Shown: in pieces, positions 36,926 to 44,132 of the stretch
Numbering within the stretch: the first letter of the stretch is position 1
Layout: every line of letters starts with the position of its first letter
From: Moritella sp. 5
GTDB lineage: Bacteria; Pseudomonadota; Gammaproteobacteria; Enterobacterales; Moritellaceae
Length of the DNA stretch: 64,000 nucleotides
Direction of reading: 5' to 3'
NCBI RefSeq assembly: GCF_018219455.1
Contig: NZ_CP056122.1
Span: 3,838,065-3,902,064 of the forward strand
Notes under the pieces: generated by a model
The model's input: only the letters and a program-made list of their open reading frames with translations
Database searches by the model: none
Told to the model about the DNA's origin: nothing
Translations under genes and position numbers: made by a program

Positions 36926-37690
36926 ACTTTTCTTCTTACATTTACTTGCTTTCTTCACTTACAGACTTCCTTACACTTTCTTTCACTTACACGTACCTGT
37001 CACATACGTTATTCGTCTTCATTTACACTTTCTTTCACTTACTCGTACCTGTCACATACGTTATTCGTCTTCATTTACACTTTCTTTCACTTACTCGTAC
37101 CTGTCACATACGTTATTCGTCTTCATTTACACTTTCTTTCACTTACACGTACCTTTCACATACGTTATTCGTCTTCATTTACACTTTCTTTCACTTACAC
37201 GTACCTTTCACATACGTTATTCGTCTTCATTTACACTTTCTTTCACTTACACGTACCTTTCACATACGTTATTCGTCTTCATTTACACTTTCTTTCACTT
37301 ACACGTACCTTTCACATACGTTATTCGTCTTCATTTACACTTTCTTTCACTTACACGTACCTTTCACATACGTTATTCGTCTTCATTTACACTTTCTTTC
37401 ACTTACACGTACCTTTCACATACGTTATTCGTCCTCACTTACACGTACCTTTCACATACGTTATTCATTTTCACTTACTTTACGTACCTCTCACATACGT
37501 TATTAATCTTTATTTACACGTACCTTGCACATACGTTGTTCGTCTTCATTTACACTTGCCTTTACTTACACTTACACTTACACTTACCTACATTTACTTA
37601 CACTTGCTTACTCTTACGTTCTTTACTAAGTCGTACCTGTCACGTACGTTACTCATCTTAATTACACGTATCTGCCATGCACGTTATTTA
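36926..37690. repeat. 52-bp tandem-repeat array (minisatellite-like)
   Basis: Unit of 52 bp containing TTTCTTTCACTTACACGTAC and CATACGTTATTCGTC. Nine cores lie at an exact 52-bp period (the CG of the core at 36992, 37044, 37096, 37148, 37200, 37252, 37304, 37356, 37408). Further cores at 37444, 37483 and 37519 are spaced 35-39 bp, and two diverged ones are at 37632 and 37667. The plus strand is pyrimidine-rich and has no stop codon in any frame of the unit. Each core forms a short stem ACGTA / TACGT around an 9-base loop whose middle bases vary (GT, TT, CT, TG). A TTACAC hexamer microsatellite lies at about 37545-37600. Confidence 0.93.
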
Positions 37691-37735
37691 CTGGCACTTA
37701 TTCACATACTGCAAAGGTAGTAGGAATAAAATATC

Positions 37736-37745
37736 CAGTCGACCT
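37736..37745. repeat. Right arm of the perfect 10-bp inverted repeat flanking the array
   Basis: CAGTCGACCT, the exact complement of the left arm. It lies about 45 bp beyond the last recognisable repeat. Confidence 0.8.
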
Positions 37746-37868
37746 AATTACAAATATAGTACACCGTCATGTATTTGCGATGAAATTAACTAAAATAAAT
37801 TATATAAAATATAAAATCTGAATTAGTGCCCATGTTAATAATAATTAGATCGCTTTTTCAGTTCATTT

Positions 37869-37897
37869 TTGACAGATTAAACATTTGATACTATTTT
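37869..37897 (+). promoter_or_regulatory. Sigma-70 promoter of the mla operon
   Basis: TTGACA (perfect -35) and TATTTT (-10), separated by exactly 17 bp, about 70 bp before mlaE. Confidence 0.65.
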
Positions 37898-37967
37898 AAA
37901 TTCCCTGATTTGATGACAATCATTAATATAAACGTCAAACAGGCTCTAAATATCTTAAGGAGTATGC

Positions 37968-38771
37968 ATGTCTCGAGCTATCTTTTTGACTAGCCCATTA
38001 GCCCAACTTGGTCGTGCAGTCATGACTTTACTCCAACGCTTTGGTAAAGCAGCACTATTTCTATTGCATGGGATAACACATATGTTTTCTCGTCCTTGGC
38101 AATGGCGAAGAGTGCTTGAACAACTCTATTTTATTGGAGCAAAGTCAATTGTTGTTATTTGTGTAACTGGTCTGTTTACCGGTATGGTGCTCGGGTTACA
38201 AGGCTATTACACCCTATCTCAATTTGGCTCGACTGGTTTATTAGGTTCTGCTGTCGCACTTACCCTTATTCGTGAATTAGGTCCCGTGTTGACCGCAATA
38301 ATGATTATCGGCCGTGCAGGCTCAGCAATGACTGCAGAAATTGGCATTATGCGAATTTCAGAACAAATCGATGCGCTTAAAACGATGACCATTGACCCAA
38401 TTCGATTTCTAGTTAGTCCACGCATCATTGCCGCACTCATTAGTTTTCCATTATTAACCGCTATTTTCGATACCGTGGGCATTTTTGGTGGCTACCTTAC
38501 AGGATCTCAATTATTAGGTATTAATCCTGCGATTTACTTCTATCGTGTAGAAAACAGCGTTCTCATGGCTGATGTTATTGAAGGTTTTATTAAATCATTA
38601 TTTTTCTCTATTACTGTAATAACGGTATGCTGCTATCACGGTTATTACACCCACACTCGCCGTAATAACTTTGGCGCAAAAGGCGTTGGATTTTCAACAA
38701 CAACAGCAGTTGTACAAGCAAGTATTCTCGTGCTTGTTATTGATTATATTTTAACGTCTGTCTTATTATAG
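37968..38771 (+). CDS. mlaE: Mla phospholipid transport system permease MlaE
   Basis: A 267-aa ABC permease for retrograde/anterograde glycerophospholipid movement between the two membranes. Typical MlaE pieces: GMVLGLQGYYTLSQFG, ALTLIRELGPVLTAIMIIGRAGSAMTAEIG, a cytoplasmic EQIDAL coupling helix and SPRIIAALISFPLLT. Five hydrophobic helices; AAGGAG precedes the start. It is the first gene of a five-gene operon with mlaF (7 bp away), mlaD, mlaC and mlaA; a strong promoter lies upstream. Having E before F is the reverse of the E. coli order. Confidence 0.93.
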   Translation: MSRAIFLTSPLAQLGRAVMTLLQRFGKAALFLLHGITHMFSRPWQWRRVLEQLYFIGAKSIVVICVTGLFTGMVLGLQGYYTLSQFGSTGLLGSAVALTLIRELGPVLTAIMIIGRAGSAMTAEIGIMRISEQIDALKTMTIDPIRFLVSPRIIAALISFPLLTAIFDTVGIFGGYLTGSQLLGINPAIYFYRVENSVLMADVIEGFIKSLFFSITVITVCCYHGYYTHTRRNNFGAKGVGFSTTTAVVQASILVLVIDYILTSVLL

Positions 38772-38778
38772 GAAAACT

Positions 38779-39522
38779 ATGAATATTCCACTTATTCAAT
38801 TTTGTAATGTAAGTAAAGCATTTGATGGCACTCAAGTATTAAATAATATCAACCTCAGTGTTTTTAAAGGCGAGATAACGACGATCATAGGTAAAAGTGG
38901 TGAAGGGAAAAGTGTTTTACTCAAACATATTATCGGCTTATTGACTCCTGACTCTGGCTCAATACTATTCAATGGTAAGAGTTTATCCGAACATGAAAAA
39001 ACAGAACAACGTAACTTAAAGAAAAAATTCAGTTACATGTTTCAAGATTCTGCGCTATTTGACTCAATGACGGTATATGACAATATTGCTCTACCCTTAC
39101 GAGAAGCAAGTAAATTAAATAAAATAGAAATACAACAGCGTGTTGAAAAACGTATGACACAGCTAGATATCTTAGGTACAGAACAACAATACCCAGGGCA
39201 ACTATCTGGTGGTATGCGAAAAAGAGTCGCTCTAGCGCGCGCACTCGTCACAGAACCTGAAATTATCTTATTTGATGAACCAACTACAGGGTTAGATCCA
39301 ATACGTAAAAAAGCAGTACATAAAATGATTGCAGACTATCAACGTAAGCTCGGATTTACCGGAATCATTGTAAGCCATGAAATTCCTGAGATATTTACGA
39401 TTTCTCAACGCATTGCAGTGCTTAATGAAGGTGACATTATTTTTCAAGGTACTCCTGAACAACTAAACCATGATGAAAGCCCTGTTATTTCAGAATTTGT
39501 CCATGGCCACGAGTCATCATGA
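38779..39522 (+). CDS. mlaF: Mla phospholipid transport system ATPase MlaF
   Basis: A 247-aa ABC ATPase. Walker A is IIGKSGEGKS, the signature is LSGGMRKR, Walker B is EIILFDEPTTGLDP, and the H-loop is in IIVSHE. Glycine-rich variation GKSGEGKS is typical of MlaF. It drives lipid movement in the inner-membrane complex with MlaE and MlaD. In E. coli a MlaB STAS subunit binds MlaF and stabilises it; no mlaB is present in this operon. Confidence 0.95.
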   Translation: MNIPLIQFCNVSKAFDGTQVLNNINLSVFKGEITTIIGKSGEGKSVLLKHIIGLLTPDSGSILFNGKSLSEHEKTEQRNLKKKFSYMFQDSALFDSMTVYDNIALPLREASKLNKIEIQQRVEKRMTQLDILGTEQQYPGQLSGGMRKRVALARALVTEPEIILFDEPTTGLDPIRKKAVHKMIADYQRKLGFTGIIVSHEIPEIFTISQRIAVLNEGDIIFQGTPEQLNHDESPVISEFVHGHESS

Positions 39523-39556
39523 CTCAGATCGATCAACCTATTTAATTGGAACTGTT

Positions 39557-40009
39557 ATGAAAAAATCATCCATCGAAACCTCTGTTGGTATATTTGTACT
39601 GATAGGTATACTTTGCGTCGGCTACCTGACTATTAAACTCGGAAAAATGGAGCTGTTAGGTGATAACTACTATAGTGTGTATGCAGACTTTAATTCTGCG
39701 ACTGGCCTGAAAGGTGGTGCTAATATCGAAATGGCAGGCGTGAAAATCGGTCAAGTTGAAGATATTATATTGCTACCAAATATCAAAATAGCACGTGTAA
39801 AACTAAAGATTGAAAAGCGCATAAATCTCTCGGTCGATGTCATGGCATCGGTAAAAACAGCTGGATTACTCGGTGACAGATACTTATCCCTTACCCCGGG
39901 TGGTAGTGATGAACTGCTAGAAGAAGGTGATAGCATTGAAGAAACAGAATCTGCGCTTGATATTGAAGACCTTATTAGTAAATACATATTTAGTGGCGAC
40001 AGTAAATAA
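39557..40009 (+). CDS. mlaD: Mla system substrate-binding subunit MlaD (MCE domain)
   Basis: A 150-aa protein from the ATG at 39557 (MKKSSIETSVGIFVLIGIL). It has an N-terminal membrane anchor and one MCE domain (YADFNSATGLKGGANIEMAGVKIGQV, SVKTAGLLGDRYLSLTPGG). It forms the hexameric ring that holds phospholipid. It is shorter than E. coli MlaD (183 aa), missing the C-terminal tail, which may alter ring contacts. GGA precedes the start. Confidence 0.94.
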   Translation: MKKSSIETSVGIFVLIGILCVGYLTIKLGKMELLGDNYYSVYADFNSATGLKGGANIEMAGVKIGQVEDIILLPNIKIARVKLKIEKRINLSVDVMASVKTAGLLGDRYLSLTPGGSDELLEEGDSIEETESALDIEDLISKYIFSGDSK

Positions 40010-40020
40010 TTATATCAAAG

Positions 40021-40713
40021 ATGAGTAACAGTATGTCAAACAACTTCATTATGAGAAATCACATGAAAAGAATAATCGTTTTATCTATTTCAACATTGCT
40101 ACTATTTACAAGTACAGTGCGCGCACACGTTGCAAATATCAGCCAAGCAACCGCATTAATCGATGGAGCAATGCAAAAATCCTTAACGATTATTAATGAT
40201 CCAAGTCTCACAACTGAAGTCAAACGTAAAAAATTATGGCCAGTTTTGACCACTTATTTTGACTTTACATTAATCTCGGAGTTGACGTTAGGGAAATTTG
40301 CAGCTGATTCGACTCGCCCTCTTGGTGATTACAGCGATCGTCGTTTTACAGAAAGCCAGCAAGAACAGTTTACTGACGCCTTTACTATCCATCTTGGTAA
40401 CTTATACTTAGACAGACTAAACAATGACAGTAAGTTTACAGTTTCACTCACAGATTCATCTGCAATGAAACCGATCCGTAATATGCAACGCGCTCGCGTA
40501 AACAGCTTAATTAATAGCAAAACAGCTATCGATTATTCACTACGCTTTAAAAATCATGAATGGCGTATCTATGATATTAAAGTGGAAGGCAGAAGTTTAG
40601 TTAATTCATTTCGTAAGGAGTATTCAGCATTATTACTGAAAAAGACACCCGATGAATTACTCACATTACTTAATGAAAAAAACCTAGCTCATACGGAAAG
40701 TAATGCAGAATAA
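40021..40713 (+). CDS. mlaC: Mla system periplasmic phospholipid carrier MlaC
   Basis: A MlaC/Ttg2D family protein, shuttling phospholipid between MlaD and the outer-membrane MlaA. The signal peptide MKRIIVLSISTLLLFTSTVRA would start at the ATG at 40063; the longer frame from 40021 has two further ATGs, and the start is therefore uncertain. Recognisable pieces: YFDFTLISELTLGKFA, FTESQQEQFTDAFT, and RIYDIKVEGRSLVNSFRKEY. It overlaps mlaA by 11 bp. Confidence 0.93.
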   Translation: MSNSMSNNFIMRNHMKRIIVLSISTLLLFTSTVRAHVANISQATALIDGAMQKSLTIINDPSLTTEVKRKKLWPVLTTYFDFTLISELTLGKFAADSTRPLGDYSDRRFTESQQEQFTDAFTIHLGNLYLDRLNNDSKFTVSLTDSSAMKPIRNMQRARVNSLINSKTAIDYSLRFKNHEWRIYDIKVEGRSLVNSFRKEYSALLLKKTPDELLTLLNEKNLAHTESNAE

Positions 40714-41605
40714 TAAGTTTTCCAGTTTCTTTACAGTGCCGTTATTACTGCTCATCTTAGTGATGAGCGGTTGTACAACAACTAAAAGCAATAATAAAGA
40801 AAGCGCTGAAGTTCACTCCGAATTACCACAAAGTCAATCTATCCCGACTGTCGTAAGTTCAACACCTGATTATATTGAAGATGATGGACTATTTACAGAA
40901 GAAAATGATGGTGATGATCCATTTACAGAAGAGGATGATGACCCATTTGATGATGACCCATTTAATGATGATAGTCCCGCTGAGATAGATGACAGCAATA
41001 AGGTTTCAGATCCCTTCTACTACTTTAACAAGACGATGTTCTATGTTAATGATAAGCTTTATTTTTGGGTAATGCGTCCGACGGCATTAGGTTACAAAGC
41101 CATCACGCCTCAGTTTTTTCGTGTAGGCGTTGCCAACTTTTTTCACAACATAACTATGCCGATCAGATTTACTAGCAGTCTATTCCAAGGTGATATTAAA
41201 TCCTCAGGTACTGAGCTAGGACGTTTCGTTGTTAACTCGACAATTGGCCTGTTAGGGGTAATGGACCCAGCTGCGGATTACTTAGATTGGCAACCAAATA
41301 ATCAAGATATGGGATTAACGTTAGGCAAATATGGCATAGGTAATGGTCCCTATATTGTGTGGCCAATATTTGGCCCCTCAACCCTAAGAGACACCATTGG
41401 CGGTGGTGCGGATTACTTCCTTAGTCCACTCACCTATTTACAACCTGACAAGCTATCATTTGCTGTTCAAGGTGTAGAGAAAGTAAATGCAACATACTTT
41501 AGTCTTGGAGATTATGAAGCCTTTAAACAAGCTTACATTGACCCTTACGAACGGATGAAGGAGTTTTACCTCGAATATCGCGCAGACAAAGTCGCTGAAA
41601 AATAG
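40703..41605 (+). CDS. mlaA: Outer-membrane lipoprotein MlaA (VacJ)
   Basis: A 300-aa lipoprotein. The lipobox is LVMSGC with the acylated Cys at 24. Residues of about 56-90 form a very acidic stretch (EENDGDDPFTEEDDDPFDDD and more) that is not in E. coli MlaA (251 aa). Then the conserved core DPFYYFNKTMFYVND, YLDWQPNNQDMGLTLGKYGIGNGPYIVWPIFGPSTLRDT. It removes phospholipid from the outer leaflet and gives it to MlaC. Its presence inside the mla operon is unusual, as mlaA is usually elsewhere. It ends in a perfect terminator. Confidence 0.95.
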   Translation: MQNNKFSSFFTVPLLLLILVMSGCTTTKSNNKESAEVHSELPQSQSIPTVVSSTPDYIEDDGLFTEENDGDDPFTEEDDDPFDDDPFNDDSPAEIDDSNKVSDPFYYFNKTMFYVNDKLYFWVMRPTALGYKAITPQFFRVGVANFFHNITMPIRFTSSLFQGDIKSSGTELGRFVVNSTIGLLGVMDPAADYLDWQPNNQDMGLTLGKYGIGNGPYIVWPIFGPSTLRDTIGGGADYFLSPLTYLQPDKLSFAVQGVEKVNATYFSLGDYEAFKQAYIDPYERMKEFYLEYRADKVAEK

Positions 41606-41619
41606 TCTCTTACAAATAC

Positions 41620-41648
41620 ATGAAACGAGGTCATAGACCTCGTTTCAT
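41620..41648. terminator. Terminator-like perfect hairpin after mlaA
   Basis: ATGAAACGAGGTC / GACCTCGTTTCAT, a 13-bp perfect stem with an ATA loop, right after the mlaA stop and between convergent genes. No clear T run follows on either side, so its efficiency as an intrinsic terminator is unsure. Confidence 0.65.
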
Positions 41649-41671
41649 GTTCAGTAACATTACTTTAACAT

Positions 41672-42121
41672 TCATTGATCTGATAAACGAAACCGCTGTC
41701 TTAAAAATTTAATTCGAGCTAATAGATCATTCACTTCTTGTCGCCCAATATCTGCGCCTCGTGCATTTTTAATCGCCATATTATTATAATCCAGCTCATC
41801 ATCATGCAAGCAGTGCTCACTGATCAGTTGCCACAGGTTCTTTACCTTATTAAATTTAGTCTCTAAAATTTCGACATCGATACTAAGTTTATCTAATTCT
41901 TCTACCGATAGTTTGACAATCAAATAAGTATATTTTTCATCGTCTTCATTAACCGAATATTGTTTGTCCAACAATATATTATAGCGATCAATATGGTAGT
42001 TCAGTAGATCGATATTATGTGTATAAAATTGATAAGCATCCCGCCAATTCCGGCCACTGCAATAACTTGCCTGAACAGAAAAAGTAAGGAGAAATAAGAT
42101 AATTAAGAAACCATACTTCAT
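41672..42121 (-). CDS. Exported small hypothetical protein
   Basis: A 149-aa protein from the ATG at 42121 (GGAG six bases upstream), with a signal peptide ending SVQASYC. The mature part is helical and charged with regular Leu/Ile spacing (HNIDLLNYHIDRYNILLDKQ, YLIVKLSVEELDKLSIDVEILETKFN), suggesting a coiled coil, and contains one Cys pair (C25-ish and EHCLH). Unknown function. Convergent to mlaA. Confidence 0.7.
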   Translation of the reverse strand: MKYGFLIILFLLTFSVQASYCSGRNWRDAYQFYTHNIDLLNYHIDRYNILLDKQYSVNEDDEKYTYLIVKLSVEELDKLSIDVEILETKFNKVKNLWQLISEHCLHDDELDYNNMAIKNARGADIGRQEVNDLLARIKFLRQRFRLSDQ

Positions 42122-42264
42122 AATCAACTCCACGATTATTCGTCACAAGAAAACTTAACCCGATTAAAAGTGCAGACAAAGTGTACTGTTTGCCACATTT
42201 ATTCCTTTCCCTGATATAATTAACCTATGTTATGAAATATTCCGTAATTCCTTAAAGGGTAAAG

Positions 42265-42582
42265 ATGAAAAAAACGTTTGTATTAAACCACCCAAAAATT
42301 GTTCCAGCTCGCCAAGTTGAATCTATCAAAAGCGAAATCAGAAAATACATTAAAAGAGAACGTAATAAAGTTCTACCTAAAGGTGTAGATTATTGGGACT
42401 TTGATTGTAAGTATGGTGTAACAGAACAAGAAGCGCAGGTTATTCACCTGTCTGAAATCAATAAATCAATTGATAGCGGTGACCTAAGCAAAGATGCATC
42501 TTTCTATGTCGAAGTTTTGGTAAAAGATGGCATTCGCGTGATCAGTGAAGAAGACGAAGATTTAGATTACGGCGAAGAATAA
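42265..42582 (+). CDS. DUF6172-like small cytoplasmic protein
   Basis: A 105-aa protein. The pattern KKTFVLNHPKI, then KSEIRKYIKRERNKVLPKGVDYWDFDCKYG, is one I remember as DUF6172. The C terminus is very acidic (EEDEDLDYGEE). No known biochemical role. Ribosome-binding site AAAGGG about 8 bases before the ATG. Monocistronic. Confidence 0.72.
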   Translation: MKKTFVLNHPKIVPARQVESIKSEIRKYIKRERNKVLPKGVDYWDFDCKYGVTEQEAQVIHLSEINKSIDSGDLSKDASFYVEVLVKDGIRVISEEDEDLDYGEE

Positions 42583-42780
42583 TACCTAGGGCACTATAGC
42601 CCGAATTCATATCCCCAAAATACGTGTCATGCTACTTGGGGGTATGCCTTTCGATTAACCCCTCCCTCTTTAAATGTCCATTCGATATAACACACGCAAT
42701 ACTACTGTTTACAGCCGTTACCTGATAACATAGCCGCCCTAAGCCATGCAGATAACTGCGAAAAGATTGAAATAACATAA

Positions 42781-43449
42781 ATGAAGCTACATAAACTTGA
42801 TGCCGTAGACTGGTTAAAAACGCTTCCTAGTGAAAGTATTGATTTAGTCATCACAGATCCTCCTTATGAGTCCTTAGAAAAACACCGAAAGATTGGTACC
42901 ACGACGCGTTTAAAAAACAGCGCTGGCTCGAGTAACCAATGGTTTGATATTTTTCCAAACAGTGATTTTCCTGCGTTAGTTGAACAAATATATAGAGTAC
43001 TAAAAAATAACAGTCACTTTTATTTATTCTGCGATCAAGAAACAATGTTTGTGATTAAACCAATCGCTGAAGATTTCGGGTTTAAGTTTTGGAAACCAAT
43101 TGTCTGGGACAAATGCGCAATTGGCATGGGTTACCATTATCGTGCACGTTATGAATTCATTTTGTTTTTCGAAAAAGGCAAACGTAAATTACATGATTTA
43201 GGTATGCCTGATGTGTTGCAAGAAAAACGGGTTTGGCGTGGCTATCCAACCGAAAAACCTGTGCCATTAATTGAAAAACTCATTACCCAAAGTTCAAGCG
43301 TTGACGACCTGGTTATTGATCCCTTCTTCGGTTCAGGCGCGACCTTGATTGCAGCCGCCAACCTAGGTCGACGATCTGAAGGTGCAGATATTGCAACCTC
43401 AGCCCATGAGTTTGTTAACAACCGTATTAAACCGGTAGAAAAGGCATAA
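42781..43449 (+). CDS. Orphan DNA methyltransferase (beta class, N6-adenine or N4-cytosine)
   Basis: A 222-aa SAM-dependent methyltransferase with catalytic motif IV DPPY at 26-29 preceding the SAM-binding motif I (DPFFGSG at about 181-186), the beta-group order. The target-recognition region between them is short. It lacks a restriction partner, so it is a solitary enzyme like YhdJ; the target sequence is unknown. Cotranscribed with the YkgJ-like gene starting 2 bp later. The chance of a modification-linked regulatory role is inference. Confidence 0.88.
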   Translation: MKLHKLDAVDWLKTLPSESIDLVITDPPYESLEKHRKIGTTTRLKNSAGSSNQWFDIFPNSDFPALVEQIYRVLKNNSHFYLFCDQETMFVIKPIAEDFGFKFWKPIVWDKCAIGMGYHYRARYEFILFFEKGKRKLHDLGMPDVLQEKRVWRGYPTEKPVPLIEKLITQSSSVDDLVIDPFFGSGATLIAAANLGRRSEGADIATSAHEFVNNRIKPVEKA

Positions 43450-43451
43450 TA

Positions 43452-43742
43452 ATGACGATTGAAGTAACAAACCTCCCAGCGACCGAAATAACTTGCTCTA
43501 ACTGTGAAGCCTGCTGTTGTCGCTTAGAAGTCATGATTTTAACCGATACTGGTGTGCCAAAACGCTACATTTCAACAGATGAATGGGGAAGTGAAGTAAT
43601 GACGCAAAGCCATGATGGCTGGTGTGCTGCACTCGATAGAGACACCTTGATGTGTAGTATCTATGAAAACAGACCTTGGGTATGTCGTATATTCGAAATG
43701 GCTTCGTATGAATGCGAAGAAGAACGTAAAGCACATATGTAA
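43452..43742 (+). CDS. Short YkgJ-like cysteine-cluster protein
   Basis: A 96-aa protein with the same cysteine-cluster family pattern as at 14317: CSNCEACCC near the N terminus and CSIYENRPWVCRIFEM towards the C terminus. The ATG is 2 bp after the methyltransferase stop. The metal is unknown (zinc or iron). This small form is close to the minimal unit of the family. Its operon pairing with a DNA methyltransferase is unexpected. Confidence 0.82.
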   Translation: MTIEVTNLPATEITCSNCEACCCRLEVMILTDTGVPKRYISTDEWGSEVMTQSHDGWCAALDRDTLMCSIYENRPWVCRIFEMASYECEEERKAHM

Positions 43743-44132
43743 GTTGCACTTTTTCAAATACTAGCCTATTCAATCTTAATCTCGGAGCTTAGATTGATTA
43801 GGGTTCCTTCCTCGCCCCCTGAGTGTACAACCAGCGTAAATAGGGATGTTAATTAGTCAGATGACCATATAATAATTTATTTAATTTCAAATACTTAATT
43901 ATAGATAGTAATTACTAAAAAACTGGTCAGACATCACTCCTATTTGTTCCGTTCTTTTAACCTATCCACAATATGACCCTTTTTTTATTCATATCACTAT
44001 CTATATTTTCCAATTTGGCAGATTATAATTAGACAGTCTGTCACGAAATGAATTTCTTCATCTGTCATAGAGTTACGTATTTTTTACAGGGATGAGTGAG
44101 TATCGCTAATAAAATACGTTGAGGGTTAAAAA
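43743..44132. other. Intergenic region before the sigma-factor gene
   Basis: 390 bp. A stem TCAATCT / AGATTGA at 43770-43797 could be a weak terminator for the preceding operon but lacks a T run. Otherwise no ORF. A GAGGG ribosome-binding site precedes the next ATG. Confidence 0.35.

Larger units (their letters stand above)
36843..37749 (-). ncRNA. Candidate long non-coding RNA covering the tandem-repeat array
   Basis: Inference from three visible facts: a leftward terminator with no gene, a perfect 10-bp inverted repeat (AGGTCGACTG and its complement) lying just inside both predicted ends, and a weak minus-strand promoter (TACTAT at 37756-37761, with a poor -35 TTCATC 17 bp further). A transcript starting near 37749 would begin just before the first arm, carry about 14 copies of a small stem ACGTA...TACGT and end with the second arm followed by the terminator. 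The two arms could close the RNA. Not supported by homology to any RNA family I can name. The promoter part is the weakest. Confidence 0.35.
36616..37868. other. Non-coding block between 55-aa ORF and the mla promoter
   Basis: About 1.25 kb with no convincing protein gene. It holds a leftward terminator (36843-36873), the 52-bp tandem-repeat array, a perfect 10-bp inverted repeat flanking the array (36891-36900 and 37736-37745), and AT-rich sequence to the mla promoter. See the separate entries. Confidence 0.7.

Noticed and set aside
36946-37506. 186-aa ORF within the repeat array
   Set aside because: It starts with TTG without a ribosome-binding site and its sequence is the 52-bp repeat read in three frames. 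It is a by-product of a stop-free unit.
36926-37690. CRISPR array
   Set aside because: The copies are contiguous and nearly identical over the whole period, with no unique spacers and no cas genes.
42781-43449. Restriction-modification system
   Set aside because: No restriction endonuclease gene is adjacent on either side.
43770-43797. Terminator after the YkgJ-like gene
   Set aside because: A 7-bp stem with a long loop and no T run; too weak to call.
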